Below the pieces are notes generated by a model. It had not been told where the DNA came from. It did not search any database and saw only the letters and a list, made by a program, of their open reading frames with translations. Made by a program: the position numbers and the translations under genes. 64,000 bases of DNA from Toxotes chatareus (Eukaryota > Chordata > Actinopteri > Toxotidae): assembly GCA_016801885.1 (NCBI GenBank), contig CM028884.1, positions 29,721,577 through 29,785,576 on the forward strand, in the 5' to 3' direction. Positions 13,798 through 25,814 of the stretch are shown piece after piece; the first letter of the stretch is position 1; each line of letters opens with the position of its first letter.

Positions 13798-13948
13798 CTT
13801 TCTTGTAGCAGCTTATCTCCAAACATCCAACGGACGTGTGGTGCAGGATATCCAGTGATCACGCAGGGCAGCAGCACGCTGGCGCCCACCACCTTGGTCA
13901 CAGACACAGGCTGCACCAGGAACTCCAGCTTCCTCTCTTCTCCAGTTT
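13798..13948 (-). CDS. neo1: neogenin exon 4: first half of third Ig domain
   Basis: This 151-bp exon encodes the N-terminal half of Ig3. It follows a run of T and C ending ATCTAAG, starts with AA to complete a Glu codon left by exon 3, and ends CAAGAAAG before GTATGA, leaving two bases (phase 1-2). The peptide includes LEFLVQPVSVTKVVG, then the first domain Cys (LLPCVITGYPAP, near residue 29 of Ig3) and the core Trp (VRWMFGDK, near 41). The length does not divide by three, so it must be joined to exon 5, whose first base T completes a Ser codon. The acceptor has A rather than C at position -3, which is mildly weak. The linker before the domain (ETGEERKLEF) differs clearly from the human linker as I recall it. 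Confidence 0.93.
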
Positions 13949-14853
13949 CTTAGATGGGGGGAAAAAGGTCAGGTTAAGGCTGAGGTTAAGGTCGGGGGGT
14001 GAGTAAATGAAGCCGAACAGCAACCTTTGGGTGTCATCTGTCTTAGAAACTTCAAAAGAAGTCATGTCTGAAGGGCAGTTGCTCCTGACACCCAAACCAA
14101 GAAGGGTCAGATGAATAATGTCCATGTTGATGTCTGAGACAGCTCAAGTCCCAGCTCTTTAGGAGTTCAAAGTAATCCCATATAATTCCAGCTGCAACTA
14201 ACTGCCTGAGTAGTATCCTGCGATAACCAGGACATGCGTGACGCCAGCGTATACACAGGGCTTTAGCAAAGTGAACTGAAAAGCGTCATCGTTTTCTCGT
14301 CCTGTGGGTTTAGCTTAGATCATAATTCCATGAAGCTTAAGAAAGGATTTCTACTGAAAAACAGATACGTATGAAATCACCATTTTCAACTCTCAGCGCC
14401 TCTCTCCACGGAACACCCGAGTTACTTTATTCTAAGACTGCTTTGTGGTGTCTTCAAAGAAATCAAATAACTATAAATGTATTTCTAATACTGTTACATC
14501 TGTTAGCATCCGAACAAAGATTCTTTCAATTTCCTCACACAGCTTTATGAGTTTTCCTTCTATCCACCACATCAAAGAGACATACAGTGATAAAAACCCC
14601 CACTAGGGTCTTGTTGAAGTCTAATTTATGACCTCTAATGTCTTCTCTGAGAACTGAACCATATATTAATTTCAATTTACCACACAGGATGTTCTACAAT
14701 AGCCTTAAAGCTCAAACATAACTGTACTGTAATCACTAAGTAGATGTTGGACTATAAAATCCTACATCTAGCAATAACAACTCATTGATCTACATCCTTA
14801 ATGGACCACATTTCACTCAGTGTCTGAGATAACTTATATATTCCTCAAATTAC
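13949..14853 (-). other. neo1 intron 3 (905 bp)
   Basis: This short intron separates the Ig2 exon from the first half of Ig3. Its donor is GTAATT and its acceptor is CTAAG after a run of T and C. Nothing else was recognised inside it. Confidence 0.85.
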
Positions 14854-15129
14854 CTGGCACTGTCTGGAGCTGGGCCTCGTCGCTGGACTTGGATGACCCC
14901 ACATTTTCCACCAGACAGCGGTAGAGGCCAGCGTCGGCCTCCGAGGCGTTGCTTATCACCAGGGCTCCGCTTGGCAGCTGGACCAACCTGGTGCTCAGCT
15001 CCAGCGGCTGACGGTCTTTCTCCCACCGGGTGAAGGGCACCAGGTCTGAGTTGACCTCACACGCCATCACCTGACTGTCCCCCAGACGCACAGTGGTCGG
15101 TGCTGGCTGGCTGGAAAATCTGGGCATCC
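14854..15129 (-). CDS. neo1: neogenin exon 3: second Ig domain
   Basis: This 276-bp exon encodes the second Ig domain. The acceptor reads GTCTTTCAG and the exon starts GGATGCCC, completing the Gly codon left by exon 2. The donor is GCCAG|GTAATT, leaving one base, so the exon is phase 1-1 and could be skipped without a frameshift. The first residues, GMPRFSSQP, match the neogenin GLPRFTSQP start. The domain cysteines are near residues 24 (ACEV) and 72 (YRCL), with Trp near 36 (RWEKDRQPL). The string ALVISNASEADAGLYRC is the E-F loop typical of this family and carries a NAS sequon. The exon is separated from exon 2 by 25.3 kb and from exon 4 by only 905 bp. No irregularity is seen in the reading frame. 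Confidence 0.95.
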
Positions 15130-16272
15130 CTGAAAGACAAAGTAAGAGATGAGTGAAGAACTGATAAATAAAGAACATCAATGGCAATCTTTTTGAAAGC
15201 ATCCTCACTTTACTTTTAGAGCGTAAAACTTCTGCACATTGCTGTACTTTAGTGCATGAGTCAGGATTTAGAAACATTCAGAATCTGATGATAGACAATG
15301 ATTTTTTTTTTTTTGTTCACCGTTAATCAAACTGATAAAAACCACACCCATGCATCACAATACTCTTCACAATGCTCTTCTTTCTTTTTTTCTTTCTGCT
15401 TCTTATTATGTCCTGACTATTTAATCCTGGAGAAACTGTAAAGATTTGAAAGAGCTTTAATGCAGCTTTATGAAATTCACTGAGTTTAAAATTATTGTTT
15501 TTGTGAAATGCCACACTTTTCAGATCAGCTGCAGTGAGGGCATCTTGGCAGGTTTGACTTAAGTCATTCTGTTTCACTAACAGCTAAATGTATTTTCAAA
15601 CCATTTGAAAGTAAGTCTTAATTTTACTGAGTCATATTGGAAAATAGACTGATGAAGACAGACAGATGTCTCAAACTATTATATAAGCTTTAAAGTTGGA
15701 AAACATAACAGCAATTTGGATTTTACAGCATCTTACAATCCATATTCAGGATAGATTCTCAGGAGTGGCACAGGCCAAAAAAATGCCAGCCCCTCTCACC
15801 CCCTGACCTCTTGCACACACAAGTCCGGAAAGGCACACACAAACAACCACACACACACACATAAATTGTGTAGCACAATCACTTATCCTCGATAGTGGGT
15901 GTTAATTTGCCACTCAGAGCAGGAGACACACAGCACTAATTAAAAAAGGCTGGATCCACAGGCTGTTTGTGCTTCTGTTCCCCGACTTTCATCTCAACGC
16001 AAAATAATTATTTCCTGTGTCTGAAGCCATTGATCTGAAACCAACACTCGCGGGTTGCGTCTGAAACAATCGCACACAATGGCTTCAATTAAAAGGAACT
16101 TATAATATGTAAACTGCAAATGGAATTCTTGGGTTTATTAGTGATGAGGGAAGGAATTGTTTTTAAAAAGTAAGAAGGCCACTCCATCTACAATAAAAGG
16201 AATATCATGCTGTGTTATTACCATGGAGGGCCTCTTGAGTTTCTGGGCTGACTGTGGTCGTCTCCTTGGTAA

Positions 16273-16290
16273 TGTGTGTGTGTGTGTGTG
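16273..16290 (+). repeat. (TG)9 microsatellite
   Basis: Nine uninterrupted TG units in intron 2. Confidence 0.95.
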
Positions 16291-17827
16291 AGGGAGAACT
16301 GCATGGATAAAAACACGTGTGACTAAGGATGAAAGGAAGAGGCTGGTTCCATTGTGTTTATCTATTTATGAAGTTTGCCTCCTGTAACCGTGCTCTTATG
16401 CAGGAAGCGATGCTGAAGACTTGCTGAGTGATGATTTGGCATCTCTGCCTACTCTCACCTGCAGACAGCTCTTCAAATCCCCTGCCAACAGTGGCTCCAG
16501 GGTAAATCACACTTTAAGATAAGACCCCAACAGCTACAGACTCCCCTCTTGGCCCCGGCCGATGCACACAGCTTTTCTCAGGATACTGTATAACAACACA
16601 ACGGTTCAGCTAATATGGGCTCAGCTGATGCCGGTACCGATATTTTTGTATCAAAGCTGCCATTTGCCTACTGTATAATCTTGGCACGGTAGAAAAAAAA
16701 TGTCTTTCCACTTGGACTCATCCATTTCACTATCCATATCATATTAACCAAATTAAATTATATTAATTTAAGTGTTACGTGTGACAAAGATTTCCATTGG
16801 GTTCATAAAAGAAGGCACTGTTTGATGTCAGTGCACTGAGTGCATAACAGTTTATTTTTCTGTGTATGTGTCCCTTAGTTTCAGTGGAGTGGTCCTCTGC
16901 ATCCTTTTTATTATGCTTGGCATTGTATGGTCTGTGTGCTAAAGAGCAACACATTAATAAACGTTATTCACTTCTCAAAGTGGACAATACGGGCTGGATT
17001 ATAGCTGATTTCAAATAAAATGCCAAAATCTGCACAACATACAGACAAACATATGATATGTTTGTCTAATCTTACTTTACACACACAAAATGACATTAGT
17101 TCACATCACAATTCTTTGCTCATCATCTTCATGCATCCACAAAGCACAATAAACACTTGTAGTCGCTTCAGAGATCAAACAACTTATCTGTCGTGGCTCA
17201 CTGCCTAACTGTGCCAGTCTGATAAAGACAAACCAGAGGCACAGACCGGTTAAAAAAAACTAAAACTTCAACCAGCGCTCTCTACACAGGAAAGGAAATC
17301 CTTTGGCCCATGTAGCGATGACATTTCAAAAGATGAGACTGAAGACAATGGCCCTGAGTTAATGCGACCCAGGTCTAAAAGCTAGAGATATACCCACAAC
17401 TTTGTGTAATGGCTTGAGACTTGACATTTGGCACAGAGGGCACCGGAGAGAGCCCCTGAAATTCAGCTGCAGACATGACAAGAATTTTTGCTTCCACAAT
17501 GACTAAACCTTTGCAGAGAGCAGGGAGAACACTGTCCCCTCACAACCTCACCTCAGACTGTTGTGAGAGCTTTCTGACTCCGTCTGCAGTGACAGTGCTG
17601 TTCTTCCAGCTCTCAATCGACTAATCCTTTGTTCCTCTCACCTCATCACATCTCTCCGGACTGAGCTCATCAGTTTGCTGTCTTAAGGATGTGTGTGTGT
17701 GTCTTCGCGTGCGTGAATGAGTGTTGATGGGGATCCTAACTCACACAGGCGTGTCTTAAGATGTAGCCATGCCACTTTGTAACAAACGGTGTTAATGAAG
17801 TGGACGCTTCATGTTATGATGTCTCTA

Positions 17828-17830
<3 letters not shown>

Positions 17831-17859
<29 letters not shown>
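17831..17859 (+). repeat. (TG)n microsatellite, 29 bp
   Basis: An uninterrupted TG dinucleotide run, the longest in the window. Confidence 0.97.
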
Positions 17860-17865
<6 letters not shown>

Positions 17866-20540
17866 ACTAGCTAAAGTGTACATAAGTACATTAAGTGTGG
17901 GTCAAGGCGGGGCATTATAGACGGGAAGTGCTGAGTGTCGATGCTAACACTATCGATTCCAATTAATCACAATTCTCCATTTAAATTGACTGGGTGGGAG
18001 CTTCATTTTCCACAACCTTGCTCAGCAAGAATGCAAGCACCACTGCCAATCTCAGCTCTTATTACCAGAGTGTGATGAGGCCAAATGATTCCAGTAGAGC
18101 AATAACATCTCAGTGGTCAAAACACAAGAATGGCAAGAGTTTTATGCTAATGGAAAGCATTTTCTCTTTTTTTCCAAAAACTCTTATTTCAGCAGAAATG
18201 AGTGTAAAATGTGACCCTGCTGATCTCATTGTGCCTCGACACAGCGTTTTCCCGGGAAAATAAAGCAGTTAACCCAGTGGTGGCACCAAATTCCTCCTTT
18301 GTGAAGAGCGGTTGGTTAGATTCACCAAACCTTACATCATCTCCTTGGCTCTGCCAGTAGAGCTTATAATCATATGAATGCTAATGAATGAATGTGTCCA
18401 TCAATGGATGGAGATTAGCAAAAAGAACTGTGCCGCAGAGAGCTACGAACAGGCGTAAAGACTGTCTTCCCTGCCTCAGAGCACAACCATGTGTAACCAT
18501 GCATGCACATACACAGACATACACTTAAATCGCATAGTTGGGTTCCTACTGTTCTTAATTAAAATCAGGTATAGAATAACAATGAGCAGCTTAATGGAAT
18601 ATGCAGAAGGCTTTAAGGATCTCCCTCTAGATTCAACTGAATTAGAGACTTCAGAATGGCTGCCTTTCTCCTTAGATCAAAAATAACAACTGTGCTCTAT
18701 GTTACATATTTTCAAGCAGTGTCAGTTTAGGTAATTAAGGGCAAAAAAGGGAGTTGGCTCACATTTTGGGGCTGCACAGAAGGCTATACCTCCATATATG
18801 GCTTTGGCCTGACAAAGTGCTTTGTTTGGACTGGTAACATGAACTAACTCATTTTCCGTAGTGAAAATTGTGAAATTTGGAATGCAAAAGGCAAAAAATC
18901 CTGTTAAAACTGGATGTGGCTCATGTTTTCCAAGACACTGAAACTGTTTATACCAAAAGATACTTCACAGACTAGCTCTGATATGAGTTCATCATCTGAA
19001 TGGGGAACTTACTTATCGTTGTTAGGGAGACAGCTGCTTACTATTTCAACCTTTATTTCTTTACCTCCTTTCATGATAGAAAATATGCTATGACATGATT
19101 TTATGTTTATGATTTTGCAATTATGAACAGCTCTGCCACATCAGAAGGAAGAAATGTATCACAAAAGAGACAGCGATCCCAATTTCTACACTGACAGCAG
19201 AATCAGTCGACCAGAATGTTGTTAGAATCTGCTGTGAACGTGACACAGTCACAACTGTGACTCACGGTATTATTTCCACTACGTCTCCCTCTTTCTCCAT
19301 CTCTGAATTCAACAGGTTCATGCACATACTCTTGGGATTAGCTAAAGTAATTCTTGGAAATGTGAAAAATCAATACCTGAAACTGAAGTACACAAGTCAG
19401 GCTGAAGAAAAGTGGGCACACTAAAAAAGTAAATGAAAGGCCTTCATGTCAGAATAATTCCTAGATTCCTCTGGCTTTTACAAATTGGTATTTACTGGTG
19501 TATGACCATTCAAAGGGAGCAGGGTTTTCCTTTAAAGCACAATAATGACAACCTCCCCAGCTCTACCTTTCCTTTTAGCATTGTTCTCCCTTATCAGCAC
19601 ATCTAATACAGTTTTGCAGACAAAGACAGAACAATCACAATCCGATTTTTGGATTTCACAACAGCAGACAGAGCCAAATCAAGTTTGCCGAGCCAAAAAA
19701 AAAAAGGGAGGAGACAGATCCAAACCGGGATGAAGAGTAAATAAGACAGAGTGTGAAGAAATCCAATCAATGGCAATGAAAATCTGAGAAGCAGTGTGAA
19801 TGGGGGAGTGACAGAGTAATTAAGTACCCCCCCGAAAAAAGGACAATCTCTATTAGATGTATTGGCTTTGTGTGCTTAGGCAAGGTCTAAAATTTTCCCT
19901 GATGTAAAATTCCCCAGTACAATATGTGCTTTGCTTTATTCAGTTCAGTGCCTCGTTCTGTTCATGCTCCCTTTAAGACCAGCTGCAGCGAAAGTGATAA
20001 TTAATTCCCTAATTGAAGGTTTCAGAGCTTCAGGGGAGAATACTTCTAAGGGTTTCCTCTATTATAGCAAATCATGCTATTCAGCCAACATGCTTAAGGC
20101 TACATTCTTAGAGTAAAACAGTAAAGTATTCACGCCTTTTTGATGTTATGTACATTGAGATGATTTCAAATGTACAAGTTAAACAGAAATCCCCTTGGTC
20201 ACACATAAAGGGGAAACTCTTGACGGACACACGATTGCCGGTTTATCAGATATACCTTTACAATCTAATATAATCCAATGCAGTCAGGAGAACCTTTCTA
20301 AAGTTTCTAATTTTGCTGACACTGTAAGAGAACAGCTCATTCAGTTTACTCATGTAAACATGGATGAATAAAATACCTTTCAGTATAACATAATCCAGCC
20401 CAACACCACAAAGTTTAACCTCACAAATGACCACAGAGTTTAATCAAAACTTCTGACAGTGTCAACAAAAGCATTATCAGACATGATGGCTAACAGGGCA
20501 GTCGGATTGGATTGCCTCAAAAACCACGAACATCTTAAAG

Positions 20541-20744
20541 CAGGGGTGTCCAAGCTGTTCCACAAAGGGGCCGTGTGGCTGCAGGTTTTTGTTCCAACCA
20601 AGCAGCAGCACACCAGACTTGACTCATTTAATCAATTGATCTCAGTCTTCAGACAGCTGATTGGTCAAACTGTGTGCTCCGCATTGGTTGGAACAAAAAC
20701 CTGCAACCACACGGCCCCTTTGTGGAACAGTTTGGACACCACTG
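20541..20744. mobile_element. hAT-type MITE (nonautonomous DNA transposon)
   Basis: The 204-bp element starts CAGGGGTGTCCAAGCTG and ends CAGTTTGGACACCACTG. Its two arms, about 59 bp each, are near-perfect inverted copies containing GCAGGTTTTTGTTCCAACC and its complement. The flanks are TCTTAAAG (20533-20540) and TCCTAAAG (20745-20752), an 8-bp target duplication with one mismatch. An 8-bp duplication with CAGGGGTG-like ends is characteristic of the hAT superfamily. It has no coding capacity, so it must have been mobilised by a transposase supplied elsewhere. Confidence 0.85.
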
Positions 20745-22059
20745 TCCTAAAGGCATCTCACACCTTGCACTGTTGGGATTTAGAAATTGCAAATTGAAGC
20801 AAATTGTAAGGATTTTGTGTGATTTTTTTTTCAGAATTTTTCTAATGCTGGATTAAAGCTTTAAAAAACTAAATGTTTCACCTATTTAAATGTTAAGCAT
20901 CCAATTTCAGGGTTTACTTTTTAAAAGTAGATTAGAATGCCTGCAGGTTAATTCCGTCTGGGCTTCGGAAAAAGTGCTTTTGGGCCAAAATGTTTTGAAG
21001 GTTTAGAGCAAGAAAATCAACTTCTGATTGATAAAGAATTGGTTGCGAGTGATTATTAATACATTGACACTGCATGCAAGCCTGCGTGCGTACGCACAGG
21101 CAGCACCATCAAAGCTCATCTGCAATAAACGAGATGCATAAAAAAAACGATGTCTGCTCTGAGAGACAAATGCAAATATTTCTGTTTTGCTCTGTTAGCA
21201 AACTTTAATTGAACTGTATAGCAAAACACTAAAACACTCAAAGGCGTTCCCTCCAAACAACAAAAACACAACACTGTTCACCACTTATCACTCTTATTAA
21301 AGGCGCTTCAGGCTTTATAGTACATTGAAAAAGTTCCTCTCTCTCGAAAGCAGTCGAGATCATTGTGATATGTAGCATTGAGGGGTGGTCCTTTGGCGAT
21401 GCTCTTAAGTGGCTGTGCATGTTACATGAAAACCACAGCATGAATTCTTTATATCTTATGCCAAGAGGGAGTTTGCTTTTGCGTTTTTTGGGGTTTAATA
21501 CGAATATGGGATGTGGTCAAAAAAAGAAGGAGACTGAAGTGTTTCACAAAGAAAACCTCAATGTTAAAGTACAAAGATATATCAGATTCAACAATCTGTA
21601 TGATCAACAAGGAGGAAAAGAAAACCGAGTTTGCTGCTTTCGTTCTAAACAAAGTCAACAGAAGTGAGGGAAACAAACTTTGAAGGTCATGTCAATGTTG
21701 GAAAAGATGGTTCCTGATGTTCTTCACTCGCTCTACAGTAAAAAGGTAACAGCAACCTGTCGGGAGTAGCAGGCGGGAGGTCTCCCAGGATTGACAAGAA
21801 TGAAAACAGGTTTAATTAATGACTGTGCTTCAGAATCTAATAAAGAAGTCACTGTATCATGTATGAAGCCTGACAAGCCTGACACACTGAGGAAATGATG
21901 AAATGCACAGTCTGGTTGGATCATCATAACATATTAGTCTTTTTCACCAACAGGGTGGGGTGACTGACACAAATGATGTCGGACCATATAAATAGTTTCA
22001 TTCATCAAATGTGTTCAGTTTTCATCTGATCCAAACAACTATCTGTAAAAATAAACTTA

Positions 22060-23165
22060 TGCTCCCCCCCGTTCCTTCTACTCCTGATGCTAATCCTGAA
22101 ACCTGCAATGAGTTTTTAATGATTTAACAATTTATACCTGTTTCCAAACTTCCTATTTTAACCAAAGTCCTGATGAAGATTGTTGCAAATCAACTTTTAG
22201 CCTTTATGAGTGACAATTCAATGTTTGAACCTTTACCACAGTACAGAAACTGCCCTTCTTAAGGCCATGAATGATCCATTTTAGAGCCCCTTGATCTCAG
22301 TGCAGCATTTGACACAGTGGACCTCACAATCATTACATTAAGAGTAGTGGGTGGGCATCAGTGGCACAGCCATTGAATGGTTTAAGTTATACATTACAGA
22401 CAAGACCTTCTTTGCCAGTATTGCCAAGTTGAGGTCTTCCATCTATAAGCTGCACTCTGGAGCTCCTCAGGGTTCGGTACTTAACCCAATTTTGCTCATC
22501 ATTTACATGCTGCCATTGGCAGATCTCATAAGCTCGCACACCATCAATTTCCATTTTTATGCAGACAATTCCCAGGTTTATCTCACAGACTCCTCCAACA
22601 CTCAATTAAGCCATTTCCATTTACCCAAAACCTTGCAACAGTCATGAATGTGTTTATTTCATCGAGCCTAGACTATTGCAACTTCCTTTGCTCCATCTGC
22701 AGCAAAAAGTCTCTTTCCTCTCTACAATTAATCCAAAATGCAGCCGCCAGGATTTTAACTGGTACCAGAAAACGAGAGCACATTACGCCTGTCCTTTCAT
22801 CTTTGCACTGGCTGCCTGTTAGTTTTTTAAAGTTTAAAATTTTACTTATCACTTTTAAAGCCCAAAACAATTTGGCCCCAAGATATGTTTCGGACCTTTT
22901 AACTCCCCATGTGCCGTCAAGGGCCTGGCGGCCCTCAAATGCTGCTCTCCTGGTGGTTCCTAAATCCACTGTCAGAGCTTTTGGCATCAGGGAAAAATCT
23001 TGAAAAGGAAATGAGGATGCCTTAGTCTAACTCTTCATAGAGGTCTCTTCTTATAGTTCAGCCTTTCTTTAATCCTTTACCTTACTTTCCTACACCATTC
23101 ATTTTATATAACCTTGTTTTGGAAAGGTATTATATAAATAAAGTTATTATTGGTATTAGTAGTAT
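22060..23165 (+). mobile_element. L2/CR1-clade LINE fragment, decayed reverse transcriptase
   Basis: The plus strand encodes pieces of a non-LTR retrotransposon polymerase. A stretch near 22130-22200 reads like PVSKLPILTKVLMKIVANQL; near 22288 the motif LDLSAAFDTVD is intact; and 22351-22620 gives GISGTAIEWF, GAPQGSVLNPILL and FYADNSQVYL. The usual YADD box is YADN here, a change at a metal-binding aspartate. From 22650 to 22990 a second frame gives SSLDYCNFL, LQLIQNAAARILTGTRKREH and LHWLPVSF, the conserved C-terminal part of these LINEs. The tail TATATAAATAAAGTTATTA near 23130 is typical of L2 3' ends. Frameshifts, stops and an internal deletion make it dead, and the 5' part is missing. Confidence 0.85.
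22288..22998 (+). pseudogene. LINE ORF2 remnant (reverse transcriptase)
   Basis: This is the recognisable coding part of the L2-type LINE. The aspartate box LDLSAAFDTVD is read near 22290-22320. Fingers/palm sequence with GAPQGSVL and the altered YADN box lies at 22351-22620. After a frame change and loss of the middle, the thumb and C-terminal region with DYCNFL, RKREHITPVLSSLHWLPV and LTPHVPSRAW ends in a stop near 23003. The family normally continues with a stretch resembling APKLWNSLP, which is deleted here. No endonuclease domain is present. The element is intronic and antisense to neo1. Confidence 0.8.
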
Positions 23166-24372
23166 TACTGCTTACGGCTTACTCCAGTAACCCAGACTGA
23201 AACATGTCATGAGCAATCAGTTAATCAATGGAAAGACTGTGGCTTGACATGGAATTGGTACTTTTGAACTATATATATGTTTGCAGAACAATGGCAACCA
23301 CAAAAGCAGACACTCTCCCCAACACAGACATGCTTGTGTTGTGTACAAACATTAGGACAGACAGAAGATGGATGGGTGGCGTTCCACAGGAGTCAGCCTC
23401 AGACAGGGGCTCTTATTTTATCCACTGGGCTGTAAAAACGGCTCTTAGACGCTGGAGATGACAGAAAGAGCATATTCTGACCTCGTAACCAGTCGGTGCC
23501 TGAAGAGAGTACTGTAAAACCCTTAGAAGACAGCTGGGGCCCCAGAATGGCAGATCAGCCTGTTGTTAAATTTCCAATATGACAACCTCAAGACAATGAT
23601 GGCAGCAGGCAGCCAGTAAAATAATACACCATTTCATTGTTAAAAACAAAGATGCAAACAGAAGTCTATTGGAGTAGCAGTAGTATTGTATTCAAGGCAC
23701 TGATTCTTAGCCAACAAACCCCTTTAAGTATGAGAAGCTAATTCTGCAGGGCTTTGCTAGCTCTTAGCCAGGGGAGGGATGTTTTAACTGCTAATCCACT
23801 GTGGGTGCAGACCAGATGTTGCGTAAAGAAGGCCCCTCTAAACATTTATGACTATCAGCGGATGGGCCCTGGGGCGCAGCTGCTGTTCAGAGTACAACTG
23901 AGGTGAGGAGAAGTCAACTCTGCCTTATTACTGCATTTGTCGCTCGCTACAGCAGCGATTTCTTGCTTTGTTTTTACAACTATGCTCAGCACAACAGACG
24001 ATATAACACGCATTTACGAAGACAATCACTGTGAAAGGGCTGTTCTAAACAAATATCAGTAACAAGCCTCTCTACCATGTATGTTACTACTGTGACAAGT
24101 TACGTGTTTGATTGTTGAATTTCTTTTCTACTTGCATATGCTAGTGAGAACAAATAAAAAAAAAAAAAGAGAAAAAGAACATCAGCCTACAATGAAATCA
24201 CACACAAACGACTGTGTCTAGATGGGAAGTGACACATCAGGATGAGGATGCTGGCACAGTTGGCACTCTGACAGCTCCTGATTGCCTGTTGTGGAAACAG
24301 ACAAGAGGAGAGACTACAAGGAGGCTCATAGATGGTGATGGATTGAGACGGACACATGACAGGGCCGGGTCC

Positions 24373-24386
24373 GTTGCCATGGGAAT
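24373..24386. promoter_or_regulatory. X-box-like half palindrome
   Basis: GTTGCCATGGGAAT has a perfect left half-site GTTGCCATGG and a degenerate right half. It lies 1.4 kb from the match at 25800. Confidence 0.25.
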
Positions 24387-25104
24387 GAAAATCAAGATTT
24401 CCATTTCAAAACGTTTGTTTCAGTTCCCAAAAAAAAGTGCTTTCATTGGCAAAGCTATTACATTGTTTATATGTATCAAATCATGTTTAGTAGTTCAATG
24501 CATTAATGCATTTCCAGTATAGTTGATTCAAATATAAACAGGTTGTTAATTTCTGAGAGGAATGATTATTACTGACAGTGGGCAATTTAGATCAAATCCT
24601 CTTTGAAGAGTAAGAAATGTATATTATATATTATATATCATGATATACCACATTTTCGGAAACAAAATCAATTGAGAAACTGTTTATGGATAAAATAACT
24701 AAACAGAAAAGCCTGTTTTCAGTGAGTCCAGCAAATAAATCACTTGATAAATAAAAGAACAGAACAGTACTCTATGACCTAGATTTATATCATGATATAT
24801 ACTGTCATATTATCCAATGCCAATTATTATTTACTTTAAAAAAAAAAGCTTTAATCAAACTCCAACAATCACATCCTGTACACAAATTATGTGTTTTGTA
24901 TATAACAAGAAAAATTAAACTGATGACTTTCTGTGAAATCACCTCCTCTCCACGCAGACAGAAACTGTCAATACTCGTTACAACCCAGTCGGCCAGAAAC
25001 CACACCCATACAGCAGGAGTCATTTATCAGCTTTCGAGGTGTCACTGCAAACCATGGTCTCACAGATTAAAAAGTGAGCTTTTTCAAATAAGGAACTGGG
25101 ATGT

Positions 25105-25400
25105 AAGGCTACAACTAGTGATTATTTTCATTATAAATTAATCTTCAGAATAGTTTATCACGTCATCGATTAACCATTTGGTCCAAATGTTAGAAAACTG
25201 TGAAAAATAACCATCACAATTTCCCAGAGCATGAAGTGACATATTTCAGTTGCCTGTTGTTCTCTGTTCAGTGTCACATTTAAACAAAGAAAAGCATCAA
25301 GCCATCACAAGTCAAAAGCTTGAAAAACAATTAAGCAATTAACTGATTATCAAAGTAGTCTTATTAATTTTCTGTCAGTTGACTGACTGTTTTAGCTCCA
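25105..25400 (+). repeat. dispersed teleost repeat, copy A
   Basis: It starts GGCTACAACTAGTGATTATT and ends near GACTGTTTTAGCTCC, so both ends are diverged copies of a GGCTGCAACTAACGATTA-like terminus in opposite orientation. The interior has CATCGATTAACCATTTGGTC and AACTGATTATCAAAGTAGTC. This agrees with a widespread fish repeat I remember, rich in ATCGATTAATCG. A second copy in the opposite orientation is at 35525-35765. Confidence 0.7.
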
Positions 25401-25799
25401 CTGGAATGTTTGTACCTCGGGATGAGTTGTGTGCACTTCTTAGCTGCGGTGCTTGCGAGGAAAATGGGGGACGTGACTGTGTGTCTATGTTGAGCTTAAT
25501 TGTTCTGCGCGATCCTCAGTTTATGAGTTTGCCTGTGAGCGTTTAATCTCTTGTTCCACGGTAAAGCATGTCTCCTCTGCTTCCCATGTGTGTTTCACCT
25601 GTTCACAGTCAGACTTCCAGCCAAGCTAACCCCTCACAGTATCTGGGGGGAAAAGAGCCCCTTTTCATTACACGTAATAGTTGTAGCTGAAACAATACTG
25701 ATTGCATTAAGGCCCCTAATCATGTTAAGGTGTCTTATTTTATCACTGGGAATTTAGCTCATTCTTGCCCCATTTTGAGGCTAACCTTCTGCAGAGGTC

Positions 25800-25814
25800 G
25801 TTGCCATGGGAAAC
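25800..25814. promoter_or_regulatory. X-box (RFX-like) motif
   Basis: GTTGCCATGGGAAAC is close to the RFX consensus GTTGCCATGGNAAC with one extra base in the right half. It lies in intron 2. Confidence 0.35.

Noticed and set aside
24620..24660. ATAT palindrome TATATCATGATATA, repeated near 24786, as a regulatory element
   Set aside because: AT-simple sequence of this kind is expected by chance in fish introns.
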